Of a stretch of DNA of 64,000 nucleotides, positions 53,734-62,214 are shown piece after piece. Origin of the DNA: Lachnospiraceae bacterium (GTDB lineage Bacteria; Bacillota; Clostridia; Lachnospirales; Lachnospiraceae); NCBI GenBank assembly GCA_910575555.1, contig CAJTFX010000013.1, positions 62,001 to 126,000 on the forward strand. The letters run 5' to 3'. Within the stretch, counting starts at the first letter, position 1. Every line of letters starts with the position of its first letter. The translations under genes were made by a program, and so were the position numbers. The notes beneath the pieces are model-generated. The model did not search any database. It was not told the DNA's origin and saw only the letters and a program-made list of their open reading frames with translations.

Positions 53734-54726
53734 ATGAAAGTTAATATTTATTATGGAGGGCGGGGATTATTGGATGATCCAACCCTGTATGTCATTGATA
53801 AAATGCAGGAAGTATTAGTTGAGCTTCGGGTAAATGTGGAGCGTTATAATATTTTTGAGCACAAAAACAGTATTTCTACTCTTCCCCAGACCATCAAGGA
53901 TGCAGACGGCATTGTATTGGCTACAACAGTAGAGTGGCTTGGAATCGGCGGCTATATGCAGCAGTTTTTGGATTCCTGCTGGCTGTACGGGGATAAAGAG
54001 AAGATTGCAGCTACCTATATGCAGCCCGTTGTAATGTCTACCACTTATGGAGAGCGGGAGGGAGAAATTGCTCTTGCAAGCGCCTGGGAGATATTGGGCG
54101 GACTTCCCTGTGCCGGTCTGTGCGGTTATGTGGAAGATTTGATTGCCTTTGAGATGAACCGCGATTATACAGTGCTGATTGAAAAGAAAGCAGAGAATCT
54201 CTATCGCACCATATCACAGAAATTAAAGAGTCTTCCCAACAGTAATCAGGCAGTGAAGCAGTCTGTGCTGCGTCCGCAGCAGTTAGAATTGACGCCTCAA
54301 GAGAGCGAACAGCTGTCCAAGTATGTGTCTGATGACGTTTATGTGAAGAAACAGAAAGAAGATATTGAAGAGCTGAGCAGCATGTTCAAGGATTTACTGG
54401 GACAGAGCGAGGAAGATGCGGAGATGGCTTATCTGACAGAATTAGAAGCCCACTTTGTGGCTCAGGACGATTTCTCAGCCACTTATCTGTTTATGATCGA
54501 CGGAAAGAAAAAGCCGCTGACTGTTGAGGTCCATAATGAAGAACTGCGGGTACACTACGGGCAGGGGGAAAAGATTGATGTCTACGCCAAGATGACGACA
54601 ACGGTAATGGACAATATTATTCAGGGAAGAATGAGCTTTCAGAGAGCCTTTATGACCGGGGAAATGACGGCCAAAGGGAATTTTAAGACATTGAAAATGC
54701 TGGATCAGATTTTTATATTTGGGTAA
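53734..54726 (+). CDS. Flavodoxin-like protein fused to an SCP2 sterol-binding-like domain
   Basis: A 330-residue protein. The N-terminal flavodoxin/NADPH-dependent reductase-like domain (about 1-165; KVNIYYGGRG, DADGIVLATTVEWLGIGGYMQQFLD) is joined by a helical linker to a C-terminal SCP2-like domain (about 225-330; MSFQRAFMTGEMTAKGNFKTLKML), a hydrophobic-ligand-binding fold. It is cytoplasmic, monocistronic, and may be controlled by the dyad at its promoter. Substrate unknown. Confidence 0.8.
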   Translation: MKVNIYYGGRGLLDDPTLYVIDKMQEVLVELRVNVERYNIFEHKNSISTLPQTIKDADGIVLATTVEWLGIGGYMQQFLDSCWLYGDKEKIAATYMQPVVMSTTYGEREGEIALASAWEILGGLPCAGLCGYVEDLIAFEMNRDYTVLIEKKAENLYRTISQKLKSLPNSNQAVKQSVLRPQQLELTPQESEQLSKYVSDDVYVKKQKEDIEELSSMFKDLLGQSEEDAEMAYLTELEAHFVAQDDFSATYLFMIDGKKKPLTVEVHNEELRVHYGQGEKIDVYAKMTTTVMDNIIQGRMSFQRAFMTGEMTAKGNFKTLKMLDQIFIFG

Positions 54727-54812
54727 ATAAGCATAGGGTATGTGAAAACCCATAGAAAGATTCCAGGCTGCACAACTCGAAACTTGTCTGAAATACAAAC
54801 AGGAGGTAGGAA

Positions 54813-55226
54813 ATGAAAGAAAACTGTATATTTTGTAAAATTGCATCCGGGGAAATTCCTTCCAAAACAATTTATGAAAACCATGAATTCCGGGTGATAC
54901 TGGATATCAATCCGGCATCGAAGGGACATGCCCTGATCATCCCCAAGGAACATTATAATGATATTTATGAATTGCCGGAGGAAGTGGCGGGACATGCGAT
55001 GATCCTGGCCAAGAAGCTTGCCGCACATATGACGAAAGTGTTAAACTGCGATGGATTTAATATTCTGCAGAATAACGGCGAAGTGGCAGGGCAGACTGTG
55101 TTCCATTTTCATATGCATTTGCTTCCGAGATATGATAAAGACGGCAATCAGGACAAGCTCTGCTTTAATCATCTGGACTTATCCCAGGAGGAACTGGAAG
55201 AGATCTGTCAAAAACTGCAGCAGTAA
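54813..55226 (+). CDS. HIT family nucleotide hydrolase/transferase
   Basis: A 137-residue HIT protein: CIFCKIASGEIPSKTIYE and the histidine triad VFHFHMHLLPR. Such proteins hydrolyse adenosine phosphoramidates or similar nucleotides. AGGAGGTAGG precedes the ATG. No other domain is present. Confidence 0.95.
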   Translation: MKENCIFCKIASGEIPSKTIYENHEFRVILDINPASKGHALIIPKEHYNDIYELPEEVAGHAMILAKKLAAHMTKVLNCDGFNILQNNGEVAGQTVFHFHMHLLPRYDKDGNQDKLCFNHLDLSQEELEEICQKLQQ

Positions 55227-55305
55227 TTGCTCCAAAAGGTATTGTGTGCGTTTAAATACGTTTATGGCATTTTTGCTGGAGCAAACAATCCATCTTTCGA
55301 TACAC

Positions 55306-55357
55306 AAAAACCGCCGGATTGTCCTTTGGTTAAGCAACAGCTCATGGGCAATCCGGC
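55306..55357 (-). terminator. Terminator of murG
   Basis: On the minus strand GCCGGATTG (55349-55357) pairs with CAATCCGGC (55313-55321), followed by GG and a T-run (55306-55310). The loop is long (27 nt). Confidence 0.7.
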
Positions 55358-55364
55358 AGCACTG

Positions 55365-56435
55365 CTATTTCTGATTGGCAGCCTCTTCTAAAAGCTGTGC
55401 CACTGTCTCTACAGAATTTAACTGTTCGCTTTTAGCCATAGCATTGATGTATTGATTTCTGTTCTGAAATAATTTCTGAACCGCATCCAGAAGAATCACG
55501 CTGTTTAACTGCTCCTCTTCAATTACCACACTGTATCCCTGATGCTCAAAGGAACGGGCGTTTAAGATCTGATCTCCCCGGCTTGCATTGGCAGAAAGAG
55601 GGATTAAGAGATTGGGCTTTCGAAGGGCTAAGAGCTCGCAGATGGCATTGGCTCCAGCCCGGGAAACCACCAGGTCTGCCAGGGCAAACATATCGCTTAA
55701 TTCTTTATTTGCATATTCAAATTGCGCATATCCCTTCGTATGAGCCAGAGAAGGGTCCAGTTTTCCTTTTCCGCAGAGATGAAGAACCTGAAATTCTTTC
55801 AGCAGATCCGGAAGGAGGCTCCGGACGATTTCATTGATAAATTGGGAGCCGGTGCTGCCGCCGATTACCATAATTACCGGTTTTTCTGCCTGAAACCCGC
55901 AGTATGTAAGGCCCTTGAAACGATTTCCGGACAGAAGTTCCTTGCGGATAGGGGAGCCTGTCAGAACTGCCTTGTCAGCCGGGAGATATTTCAAGGTTTC
56001 CGGAAAATTACAGCAGACTTTCCAGGCGTTTGGAATGGCAAGTTTGTTGGCAAGGCCGGGAGTGATATCAGATTCATGAATAATGGCAGGAATCTTCCGG
56101 TGTTTGGCAGCCAGAACCACCGGAACCGAGACAAAGCCCCCTTTGGAGAACACAACGTCCGGTTTTAATTTTTTTAACAGGGAACGGGCCTGCCCATAGC
56201 CTTTGATGACCTTAAAGGGATCGGAAAAATTTTTCCAGTCAAAATACCGGCGCAGTTTGCCGGAGGAAATTCCATAATAGGGAATACCGTATTGTTCAAT
56301 CAGTTTTTTTTCAATTCCGTCATAAGAACCGATGTAATGGATATCGTAGCCAAGCTCCTTTAGTCTGGGGAGCAGCGCAATATTCGGGGTGACATGGCCG
56401 GCAGTGCCTCCGCCGGTTAACACAATTCTTTTCAT
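55365..56435 (-). CDS. murG: MurG, UDP-GlcNAc:lipid I GlcNAc transferase
   Basis: A 356-residue GT28 enzyme: glycine-rich loop [45 protein letters not shown], and [23 protein letters not shown]. It converts lipid I to lipid II on the inner membrane face. The ATG at 56435 has AGGAGG upstream. It stands alone on the minus strand, away from the usual dcw cluster; the segment after the second glycine loop (ANASRGDQ for the usual A..nHQ) fits the isolated Clostridia MurG-like type. Confidence 0.93.
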   Translation of the reverse strand: MKRIVLTGGGTAGHVTPNIALLPRLKELGYDIHYIGSYDGIEKKLIEQYGIPYYGISSGKLRRYFDWKNFSDPFKVIKGYGQARSLLKKLKPDVVFSKGGFVSVPVVLAAKHRKIPAIIHESDITPGLANKLAIPNAWKVCCNFPETLKYLPADKAVLTGSPIRKELLSGNRFKGLTYCGFQAEKPVIMVIGGSTGSQFINEIVRSLLPDLLKEFQVLHLCGKGKLDPSLAHTKGYAQFEYANKELSDMFALADLVVSRAGANAICELLALRKPNLLIPLSANASRGDQILNARSFEHQGYSVVIEEEQLNSVILLDAVQKLFQNRNQYINAMAKSEQLNSVETVAQLLEEAANQK

Positions 56436-56671
56436 GATGACCTCCTGAGTGTTCTTGAATTTATCTGTTCTTATCTTATACTGTTCCTGAAAAAAGATCA
56501 AGAGAAGCAAACTGTCGAAAACCGGGAGAATATGCGATGAAAAAAGCCTTTGGAATACTTCACAGATGGGATAAGAATATTTATAATGAATATATCAGGC
56601 AGCATATGCATACAGCGGACGGTACCGTCCGGGAATGCGCCTGTGTATCACCGAAAGGAGGGACATGCTTT

Positions 56672-57019
56672 ATGGAAGAATTGATACGTTTTTGCCAGAG
56701 GTATCAGGGGCTTTTAAAAGAAGCGGCGTTTGTTCTTATGGGGTTGCTGATTCTGCTGCTTCTGGCAAGAATCTTGCGGCAGATAAAAAGGCTGAACAGA
56801 AGCTTTGGAGACATTATCGGAAATGTCCAGGCATATTTTGACGTCATATTGCGGGACGAAGAAGAGGAAGAAGCCAAACAGCAGCTGGTGCAGATACATA
56901 AGATGGAAGAAACAGAAGAAAGCGTCAGGGACAAACAGGAATTGACGGCAGAACAGGAAAAGAAGAAAGCGGAGGATGAGAAACTGTTTAATGCAGTCTT
57001 GCAGGAATACTTCTCCTGA
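56672..57019 (+). CDS. Small single-pass membrane protein of unknown function
   Basis: A 115-residue protein. The ATG at 56672 has AAGGAGGG upstream; the frame is open from 56537, but the upstream part lacks a ribosome-binding site. One membrane segment (about residues 18-38) is followed by a highly charged Glu/Lys coiled tail (LRDEEEEEAKQQL, LTAEQEKKKAEDE). No family was recognised. It lies upstream of pgi but is separated from it by a promoter. Confidence 0.6.
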   Translation: MEELIRFCQRYQGLLKEAAFVLMGLLILLLLARILRQIKRLNRSFGDIIGNVQAYFDVILRDEEEEEAKQQLVQIHKMEETEESVRDKQELTAEQEKKKAEDEKLFNAVLQEYFS

Positions 57020-57032
57020 AGGGCTTTTCTGT

Positions 57033-57061
57033 TTGACGAAGCGGTACAGATTTGTTACAAT
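57033..57061 (+). promoter_or_regulatory. pgi promoter
   Basis: TTGACG (57033-57038), a 17-bp spacer and TACAAT (57056-57061), 75 bases before the ATG. Confidence 0.75.
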
Positions 57062-57135
57062 ATTCCATAAGCACAGCGGAGAATACCCATGAGGGGTTCT
57101 TATACTAAACATATAAAGACAAAGGAGTGGAAATC

Positions 57136-58482
57136 ATGGAAAAAGTATCATTTGATTATGGAAAAGCTGCTGGATTCATCAGCCAGGAAGAAGTCGGTTA
57201 TATGGAGAAGCTGGTGGAAGATGCCAGAAAAGTATTGGTTTCGAAAAGCGGAGCGGGCAATGATTTTTTAGGATGGCTTGACCTGCCGGTGGAATACGAT
57301 AAAGAGGAGTTTGCAAGAATTAAGAAAGCGGCTGAGAAAATTCAGTCAGACTCCGAAGTGCTGGTAGTGATCGGAATCGGAGGATCTTATCTGGGAGCCA
57401 GAGCTGCCATTGAATTTCTGAGACATGGATTTTACAATAATGTGTCAAAGGAAATCCGCAAGACGCCGGAGATTTACTATGCAGGAAACAGTATCAGCAG
57501 TTCCTATCTTGCAGGTCTGATTGAAGTAATCGGTGATCGTGATTTTTCTGTGAATGTTATTTCCAAATCCGGAACAACCACAGAACCGGCAATTGCATTC
57601 CGTGTGTTTAAGGAAATGTTGGAGAAGAAATACGGCAAAGAAGGCGCAGCAAAGAGAATTTATGCAACCACAGATAAAGCCAGAGGCGCACTGAAAGGAC
57701 TTGCATCAGAAGAAGGCTATGAGAGCTTTGTAGTGCCGGATGATGTGGGCGGACGTTTTTCTGTATTGACGGCTGTTGGCCTGCTGCCTATTGCAGTAAG
57801 CGGAGCAGATTTGGACAAGCTGATGGAAGGCGCGGCATCAGGACGTGAGCGGGCAATGAATCAGCCTTTTGCAGAAAATGATGCAATGCAGTATGCAGCA
57901 GTACGCAATATTTTATTGAGAAAAGGCAAAGCAGTGGAAGTGCTTGCAAATTATGAGCCGTCCCTGCACTATGTTTCTGAGTGGTGGAAACAGCTCTACG
58001 GCGAAAGCGAAGGAAAAGACCAGAAGGGTATTTTCCCGGCATCTGTGGATTTGACCACAGACCTGCATTCTATGGGACAGTTTATTCAGGATGGCGCCAG
58101 AATTATGTTTGAAACCGTAATGAATGTAGAGAAATCCCGCAGCACTATTAAGATTAATCAGGAACCGGTAGATTTAGACGGGTTAAACTATCTTGCCGGC
58201 AAAGATATGGATTTTGTAAATAAAAGTGCTATGAATGGAACCATTCTGGCTCATACAGATGGAAATGTTCCAAATCTGGTGGTTAATATTCCGGAACAGA
58301 ATGAATTTTATCTGGGCGAGCTGTTCTATTTCTATGAATTTGCCTGCGGCTTAAGCGGATATCTGTTGGGTGTGAATCCATTCAATCAGCCGGGAGTTGA
58401 AAGCTACAAGCGCAATATGTTTGCACTTCTCGGCAAGCCAGGATATGAAGCAGAGCGGGAAGAACTGCTGAAGAGACTGTAG
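57136..58482 (+). CDS. pgi: Glucose-6-phosphate isomerase
   Basis: A 448-residue isomerase of the Gram-positive length. Motifs: [35 protein letters not shown] (phosphate site), [21 protein letters not shown] and [19 protein letters not shown]. It interconverts glucose-6-P and fructose-6-P in glycolysis. The ATG with AAAGGAG upstream is preferred over an in-frame GTG nine bases earlier. It is monocistronic. Confidence 0.96.
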   Translation: MEKVSFDYGKAAGFISQEEVGYMEKLVEDARKVLVSKSGAGNDFLGWLDLPVEYDKEEFARIKKAAEKIQSDSEVLVVIGIGGSYLGARAAIEFLRHGFYNNVSKEIRKTPEIYYAGNSISSSYLAGLIEVIGDRDFSVNVISKSGTTTEPAIAFRVFKEMLEKKYGKEGAAKRIYATTDKARGALKGLASEEGYESFVVPDDVGGRFSVLTAVGLLPIAVSGADLDKLMEGAASGRERAMNQPFAENDAMQYAAVRNILLRKGKAVEVLANYEPSLHYVSEWWKQLYGESEGKDQKGIFPASVDLTTDLHSMGQFIQDGARIMFETVMNVEKSRSTIKINQEPVDLDGLNYLAGKDMDFVNKSAMNGTILAHTDGNVPNLVVNIPEQNEFYLGELFYFYEFACGLSGYLLGVNPFNQPGVESYKRNMFALLGKPGYEAEREELLKRL

Positions 58483-58495
58483 GAAACAGCGGGAT

Positions 58496-58546
58496 ACAGG
58501 ATATGGAAGAATCTGATTTCAGAGGAATCCATGTCCTGTTTTTTTG
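58496..58546 (+). terminator. Terminator after pgi
   Basis: ACAGGATATGG pairs with CCATGTCCTGT (one mismatch), followed by seven T residues. Confidence 0.85.
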
Positions 58547-58641
58547 CTTTTAAATAGGAATAATCCTGAATTCGATACATAACAGCGGAAAAATAAACGG
58601 GGCAGGCTGATAATTCTGAGAATAAATTTGTTACAGACGGC

Positions 58642-58706
58642 TTGACAATTTACAATTTCTTTGCTATAGTGTAACAAGTTCGTAATATTTGTAACAAATT
58701 TGAATA
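58642..58706 (+). promoter_or_regulatory. Promoter with WalR-like boxes upstream of the wall hydrolase
   Basis: TTGACA (58642-58647), a 17-bp spacer and TATAGT (58665-58670). Directly overlapping the transcript start are TGTAAC-N5-CGTAAT (58670-58686) and TGTAAC-N5-TGAATA (58690-58706), close to the WalR (YycF) pattern TGTWAH-N5-TGTWAH. Confidence 0.6.
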
Positions 58707-58768
58707 AAATAACATACAAATTTTTAAAGATTGTAAATGTTATTTTAGCAGAAATTCAGGAGGTTAAT

Positions 58769-60271
58769 ATGAAATTCGATAAGAAGGTTATGGAAAGCGG
58801 AATCGTTGCAGCTTTTACGCTGGTGATGACAGTGTCATCTGTATGCGGAAATAATGTAACAACTCAGGCTCCAGACAGCCAGGAGGTAGAATTGTCAGCA
58901 GAACCGGCAGGAGTAGGTGAGGAACTTGTTGTGGCAACAAAGGAAAGAATTGTGAAAGATGTTGTGGCAGCAGCAATCACAGAAAATGAGCCTGAACAAA
59001 AAGCAGAAGAAATACAGGAAGTTTCCAATAATGAGAAAGCTGCAAAAGCAGCGGAAGAGCCGAAAGCAGCAGAGCTGAAAGCAGAAACAGAGCCGAAAGC
59101 AGCAGAAGCAGAAGAACCGAAAGAGGCAGAAGCTGAGGAGCCGAAGGCGGAAGAGCCGAAAGAGGCAGAAGCTGAGGAGCCAAAAAAGGCAGAAGCAGAA
59201 GAGCCGAAGGCAGAAGAGCCAAAAAAGGCAGAAGAGCCGGAAGCAAAAAAACCGGAGAAAGAGGCTGGGGCAGAAGAACCGGAAGCAAAAGCGGAAGCTG
59301 CAGCTGAGGAACATACAGAGAATAAGGAAGAAACTGCAGTGACCAATACTCTGGTGGCAGTGGGCAATGAGGAGGTTTCTCCCTGGGCGTCCAAATTGCT
59401 GCCCAATGTAGAGGATTATCTGAACATCCGTACAGAGCCCTCCGATGAAGCAGAGCTTGCAGGAAAACTCCATAAGGGAGCATCTGCAGAGATTCTGGAA
59501 AAGGGAGAAGAGTGGACTAAAATCAGTTCCGGAAGCGTAGAAGGATATGTAAAAAATGAATTCTGCGTCACTGGTCTTGAGGCAGAAAGCCTTGCAAACC
59601 AGGTGGGAACTACTTACGCAACCGCAGTAACAGGAGGCGTAAGAGTCAGAGAAACCACATCTGCTTCAGAAGATACAGAGATTTTAGACGTCCTGGAAGA
59701 AGGCGGTAAAATCAAAGTGGATACCGAGGCAGAAACGGCAGAAGGTTGGGTTCCGGTGAAATTAGAAGAAGGAACCGGCTATGTCAGTGAAGAGTTTGTA
59801 GAAGTAGAGTTAAAACTTGGAAAAGCAATTTCCATTGAAGAAGAACGCGCTGCAATTGCTGCAGCAGAAGCAGAGAAAGCAAAAAAGGCACAGCAGTCTG
59901 CCGGAGGAACTTCTCAGCGGGGAGCAGTATCAGCATCTTATGACGACGTTACCCTGTTGGGAGCCCTGATTCAGTGTGAAGCAGGAAGTGAGCCTTATGA
60001 AGGAAAACTGGCAGTAGGAGCTGTAGTAATGAACCGTCTCCGGGCAGGTTATGCAGGAAGCATTTCCGGTGTTATTTACCAGAGCGGCCAGTTTACGCCG
60101 GCATCCAGCGGCGCCCTCGCAAGCGTGCTTGCAAGCGGTGTATCCGGAATCTGTATCCAGGCGGCGCAGGAGGCAATTGCCGGAGCCAGCAATGTAGGCG
60201 GAGCCACAAGTTTTCGGAATGCGGCGTCCGGAGCATCCGGAATAGTAATTGGAAACCATGTATTTTTCTAA
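58769..60271 (+). CDS. Secreted SH3-domain cell-wall hydrolase (SleB/CwlJ type)
   Basis: A 500-residue secreted protein from the ATG after AGGAGG. Signal peptide (about residues 1-30), an approximately 95-residue low-complexity Glu/Pro/Lys/Ala region with EEPKxAE repeats (a wall-spanning spacer), two SH3b domains (VEDYLNIRTEPSDEAELAGKL and GGVRVRETTSASEDTEIL), and a C-terminal Hydrolase_2 domain (LLGALIQCEAGSEPYEGKLA, GAVVMNRLRAG). The Glu in IQCEAGSE matches the catalytic Glu of SleB-type lytic enzymes. It probably remodels peptidoglycan in growth or spores. Confidence 0.9.
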   Translation: MKFDKKVMESGIVAAFTLVMTVSSVCGNNVTTQAPDSQEVELSAEPAGVGEELVVATKERIVKDVVAAAITENEPEQKAEEIQEVSNNEKAAKAAEEPKAAELKAETEPKAAEAEEPKEAEAEEPKAEEPKEAEAEEPKKAEAEEPKAEEPKKAEEPEAKKPEKEAGAEEPEAKAEAAAEEHTENKEETAVTNTLVAVGNEEVSPWASKLLPNVEDYLNIRTEPSDEAELAGKLHKGASAEILEKGEEWTKISSGSVEGYVKNEFCVTGLEAESLANQVGTTYATAVTGGVRVRETTSASEDTEILDVLEEGGKIKVDTEAETAEGWVPVKLEEGTGYVSEEFVEVELKLGKAISIEEERAAIAAAEAEKAKKAQQSAGGTSQRGAVSASYDDVTLLGALIQCEAGSEPYEGKLAVGAVVMNRLRAGYAGSISGVIYQSGQFTPASSGALASVLASGVSGICIQAAQEAIAGASNVGGATSFRNAASGASGIVIGNHVFF

Positions 60272-60342
60272 TTGAATTCAGGAAAAATAAAAAAGAAGGG
60301 GCTGTCGGGAAATAACGATTTATGCCCCTGATAGGTAAGAAA

Positions 60343-60400
60343 AAACAGTCCGGTAGAAATCCAGGATTTTTCAAGGCCCTGGATTTTTACCGGACTGTTT
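60343..60400. terminator. Strong hairpin inside the IS remnant
   Basis: Perfect 13-bp outer stem (60343-60355 with 60388-60400, AAACAGTCCGGTA and complement) plus an inner AATCCAGG/CCTGGATT stem. It lies 71 bases after the wall-hydrolase stop and could end that transcript. Confidence 0.7.
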
Positions 60401-60527
60401 CCTTCTTTCAGCAGCATCTATTTTAGGGCGCAAAATCCCCTTATTTGGATTTTGAGAAGCGCTCCTTTGGCTAAGCTGCTTTCTGCTCCTTTTTTCCTTC
60501 ATATTTTTCAATTTCATGATGGATAAA

Positions 60528-60821
60528 TCAGTGGTATTTCATGATGTTTCGACCGATTGCATACAGCATAAACTCTTTATATACCTTTTCCGCTGAACGG
60601 TAATTGAACCTTCGGAAGTCCTCGTTTTCTTTTATGTCCCCAAAGTGTCCTTCCGTTTGGATGGAGCGTGTCTGCCTATTCAGAATACCTGTCTCACTCT
60701 GGATGTTCGCATTGGATTCTTCTTTCAGTTTTTCCCATCGTTCGTTGATCTTCATGAAATCCTTGGTAAGCATAGTTCCATTATAACATGGAACGGAGAA
60801 AAGATGGTTGTTGTTAGCCAT
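60528..60821 (-). pseudogene. IS1182-family transposase C-terminal fragment
   Basis: A 97-residue frame. Residues from about 40 on (NIQSETGILNRQTRSIQTEG, FGDIKENEDFRRFNYRS, EKVYKEFMLYAIGRN) match the C-terminus of IS1182-type DDE transposases (usually over 400 residues). The first 40 residues come from other sequence, so the catalytic core is deleted. Not functional. Confidence 0.85.
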
Positions 60822-60960
60822 CTTTTTTCTTTTTTAATGGATAAATTTCAGTGGCAGGTGTAATCCGCATGGATCCCACCTGCCACTGTGTATGGCTATC
60901 TATTTCCCGACAGCCCCTTTTATCATTTGTGCTTTATTGTTTTTTCCCATGAGAATCAAC
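60822..60960. other. Intergenic end of the IS remnant
   Basis: This holds the CAGTGGCAGGTG/CCACCTGCCACTG hairpin (about 60849-60886) and the right terminal repeat of the IS remnant, then 43 bases up to the next minus-strand gene. No gene was seen. Confidence 0.5.
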
Positions 60961-61305
60961 CTACGCATTGTTCTTTGAACGCTTATCAAGCTCCTTTATG
61001 TATTCATCAAATGTGTATATCTTATCTTCTCCCGCAAAACGGAATCGTGCCCTTGTCCCTTCTATGCAGGTTGCCTTTATCATATCGGAAACGGACATTT
61101 TCTTGCTCTGGTTGCTCTGCACCTGCTTATCAACCGACTGCATAAGTTCCTCTTTCGTCCAGACCTTTCCTACAAAAGAGGGAAGCGTCTGCGATGCCAT
61201 TCCCATAAACTCCCTGTCAAAACTCTGTGTGCCGTCCTGTGCCTGGCGCACCTTTGCTTTTCCTGCTGCCGGGTATCCTGCTGCTCCTATTTCATTAACA
61301 TTCAT
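60961..61305 (-). CDS. Hypothetical protein (minus-strand cluster, last gene)
   Basis: A 114-residue soluble protein, MNVNEIGAAGYPAAGKAKV..., with a Gly/Ala-rich start and a helical charged remainder (VWTKEELMQSVDKQVQSNQ, YTFDEYIKELDKRSKNNA). The ATG follows AAAGGA. It resembles no family recognised here. The disordered start and the neighbouring genes suggest one lineage-specific Lachnospiraceae locus of unknown function. Confidence 0.6.
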   Translation of the reverse strand: MNVNEIGAAGYPAAGKAKVRQAQDGTQSFDREFMGMASQTLPSFVGKVWTKEELMQSVDKQVQSNQSKKMSVSDMIKATCIEGTRARFRFAGEDKIYTFDEYIKELDKRSKNNA

Positions 61306-61335
61306 TTCCTTTCATCCTCCATTATTTTTAATATT

Positions 61336-61361
61336 GCGGCTCCTCTGTCGGTCAGAGCCGC
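61336..61361. other. GC-rich hairpin in the leader of the last cluster gene
   Basis: GCGGCTCctctg... pairs with ...cagaGAGCCGC across 61336-61361. It has no T-run on the minus strand. It lies 31 bases upstream of the gene ending at 60961 and could be a processing or attenuation signal. Confidence 0.4.
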
Positions 61362-61449
61362 CCCTGCTCTCTTGATATAAGTCCGAGCAGTTTATTGCTT
61401 CATGCAAAAAACTTTATTTACGTTCCACGGTCAAATTCCATACCGACCT

Positions 61450-61557
61450 TCACCTCCTCTCGCTGCTTCCCGATTCACCAATCTGCCGGAACGCCGGGGA
61501 TGCCTGCCCCGCCTTGTCAGACTGTGGCTTATCGGGGATATGCAGCCGTAGCTTCAT
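61450..61557 (-). CDS. Possible 35-residue small protein
   Basis: A short frame, MKLRLHIPDKPQSDKAGQAS then a Ser/Glu/Arg tail, starts seven bases after the stop of the upstream gene with AGAAGGAA before its ATG. Position and ribosome-binding site support translation; length does not allow a family call. It may be the relic of a longer gene. Confidence 0.35.
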   Translation of the reverse strand: MKLRLHIPDKPQSDKAGQASPAFRQIGESGSSERR

Positions 61558-61563
61558 TTCCTT

Positions 61564-62169
61564 CTATGCCTTTGCATCAAAGCTATTCTGCGGATTCTCC
61601 ACACCCATCGCATCTTCACCCGCCAGCGGAATGCCCCTCTTTGCATTTCCCCATGCCTCGTTATAAATCATGCACATTTCCGTCTGTCTGGACGCCTCCG
61701 CATTGGTGGTATACATCGTCCACCCATTGTTGGAATAAGTCGCCACCATCTCACCGTTCTTATCATAAAACTCTATGTAATCGCTGTTGCCTGACGGCAG
61801 TTTCTGATATTTCACTTTCCCTTCCAGAAGCGTTGCCACAAAATCTATGGGCTTAATCACAGTCTGCCTGTTTCCTGAAACAGCTTTCAGCCCGGAAGTG
61901 ATAATCCCCTTTCTATCCGGAGACACTTCCGATGTGTAGCTTTTCATCAGCCTGTTAAACCCTTCGGATTTATTCTGGAACTGTCCTTTTGCAAAATCCT
62001 CATATGCCTGTTCCCTAATCTTCTTCCGATATTCTTCATCACTGACACCGCTTTTCTTTTTGGAGAAAACATATTTGTCATTGAAGTCCGGCAGATGGAT
62101 ACCTACTATACTTCCTGTTCCTGAAAAATATCTGTTCTGCAATGAACCATTAGACGAACTTACCTGCAT
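61564..62169 (-). CDS. Hypothetical protein of the minus-strand cluster
   Basis: A 201-residue soluble protein: MQVSSSNGSLQNRYFSGTGS, then a charged helical part (SDEEYRKKIREQAYEDFAKGQ), and a beta-rich C-terminal half (YIEFYDKNGEMVATYSNNGW, MYTTNAEASRQTEMCMIYNEAW). GGAGAGGG precedes the ATG. There is no signal peptide. It shows the same start-with-flexible-tail style as its neighbours. Function unknown. Confidence 0.65.
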   Translation of the reverse strand: MQVSSSNGSLQNRYFSGTGSIVGIHLPDFNDKYVFSKKKSGVSDEEYRKKIREQAYEDFAKGQFQNKSEGFNRLMKSYTSEVSPDRKGIITSGLKAVSGNRQTVIKPIDFVATLLEGKVKYQKLPSGNSDYIEFYDKNGEMVATYSNNGWTMYTTNAEASRQTEMCMIYNEAWGNAKRGIPLAGEDAMGVENPQNSFDAKA

Positions 62170-62214
62170 TATTCCACCCTCTCCTGTAAATCTATTATTC
62201 TGTTTCAGCGGAGC

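Larger units (their letters stand above)
60298..60917 (-). mobile_element. Internally deleted IS1182-like element remnant
   Basis: A 620-bp segment bounded by perfect 17-bp inverted repeats (60298-60314 and 60901-60917, GGGGCTGTCGGGAAATA). It contains only the last part of a transposase on the minus strand and two strong hairpins (60343-60400 and near 60849-60886). No target-site duplication could be recognised. It is a non-autonomous remnant that could be mobilised by an intact relative elsewhere. Confidence 0.8.

Noticed and set aside
59040-59300. CRISPR-like short repeats
   Set aside because: The repeats are in-frame EEPKxAE codons without spacers of constant length; this is protein low complexity.
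58864-59483. Three overlapping antisense open frames opposite the SH3-SleB gene
   Set aside because: They arise from the Glu/Pro/Lys repeat on the sense strand and have Ser/Leu/Phe runs without any family resemblance.
61395-61856. Plus-strand open frame of 153 residues
   Set aside because: It is antisense to the minus-strand cluster, is Pro/Ser/His rich, and has no ribosome-binding site.
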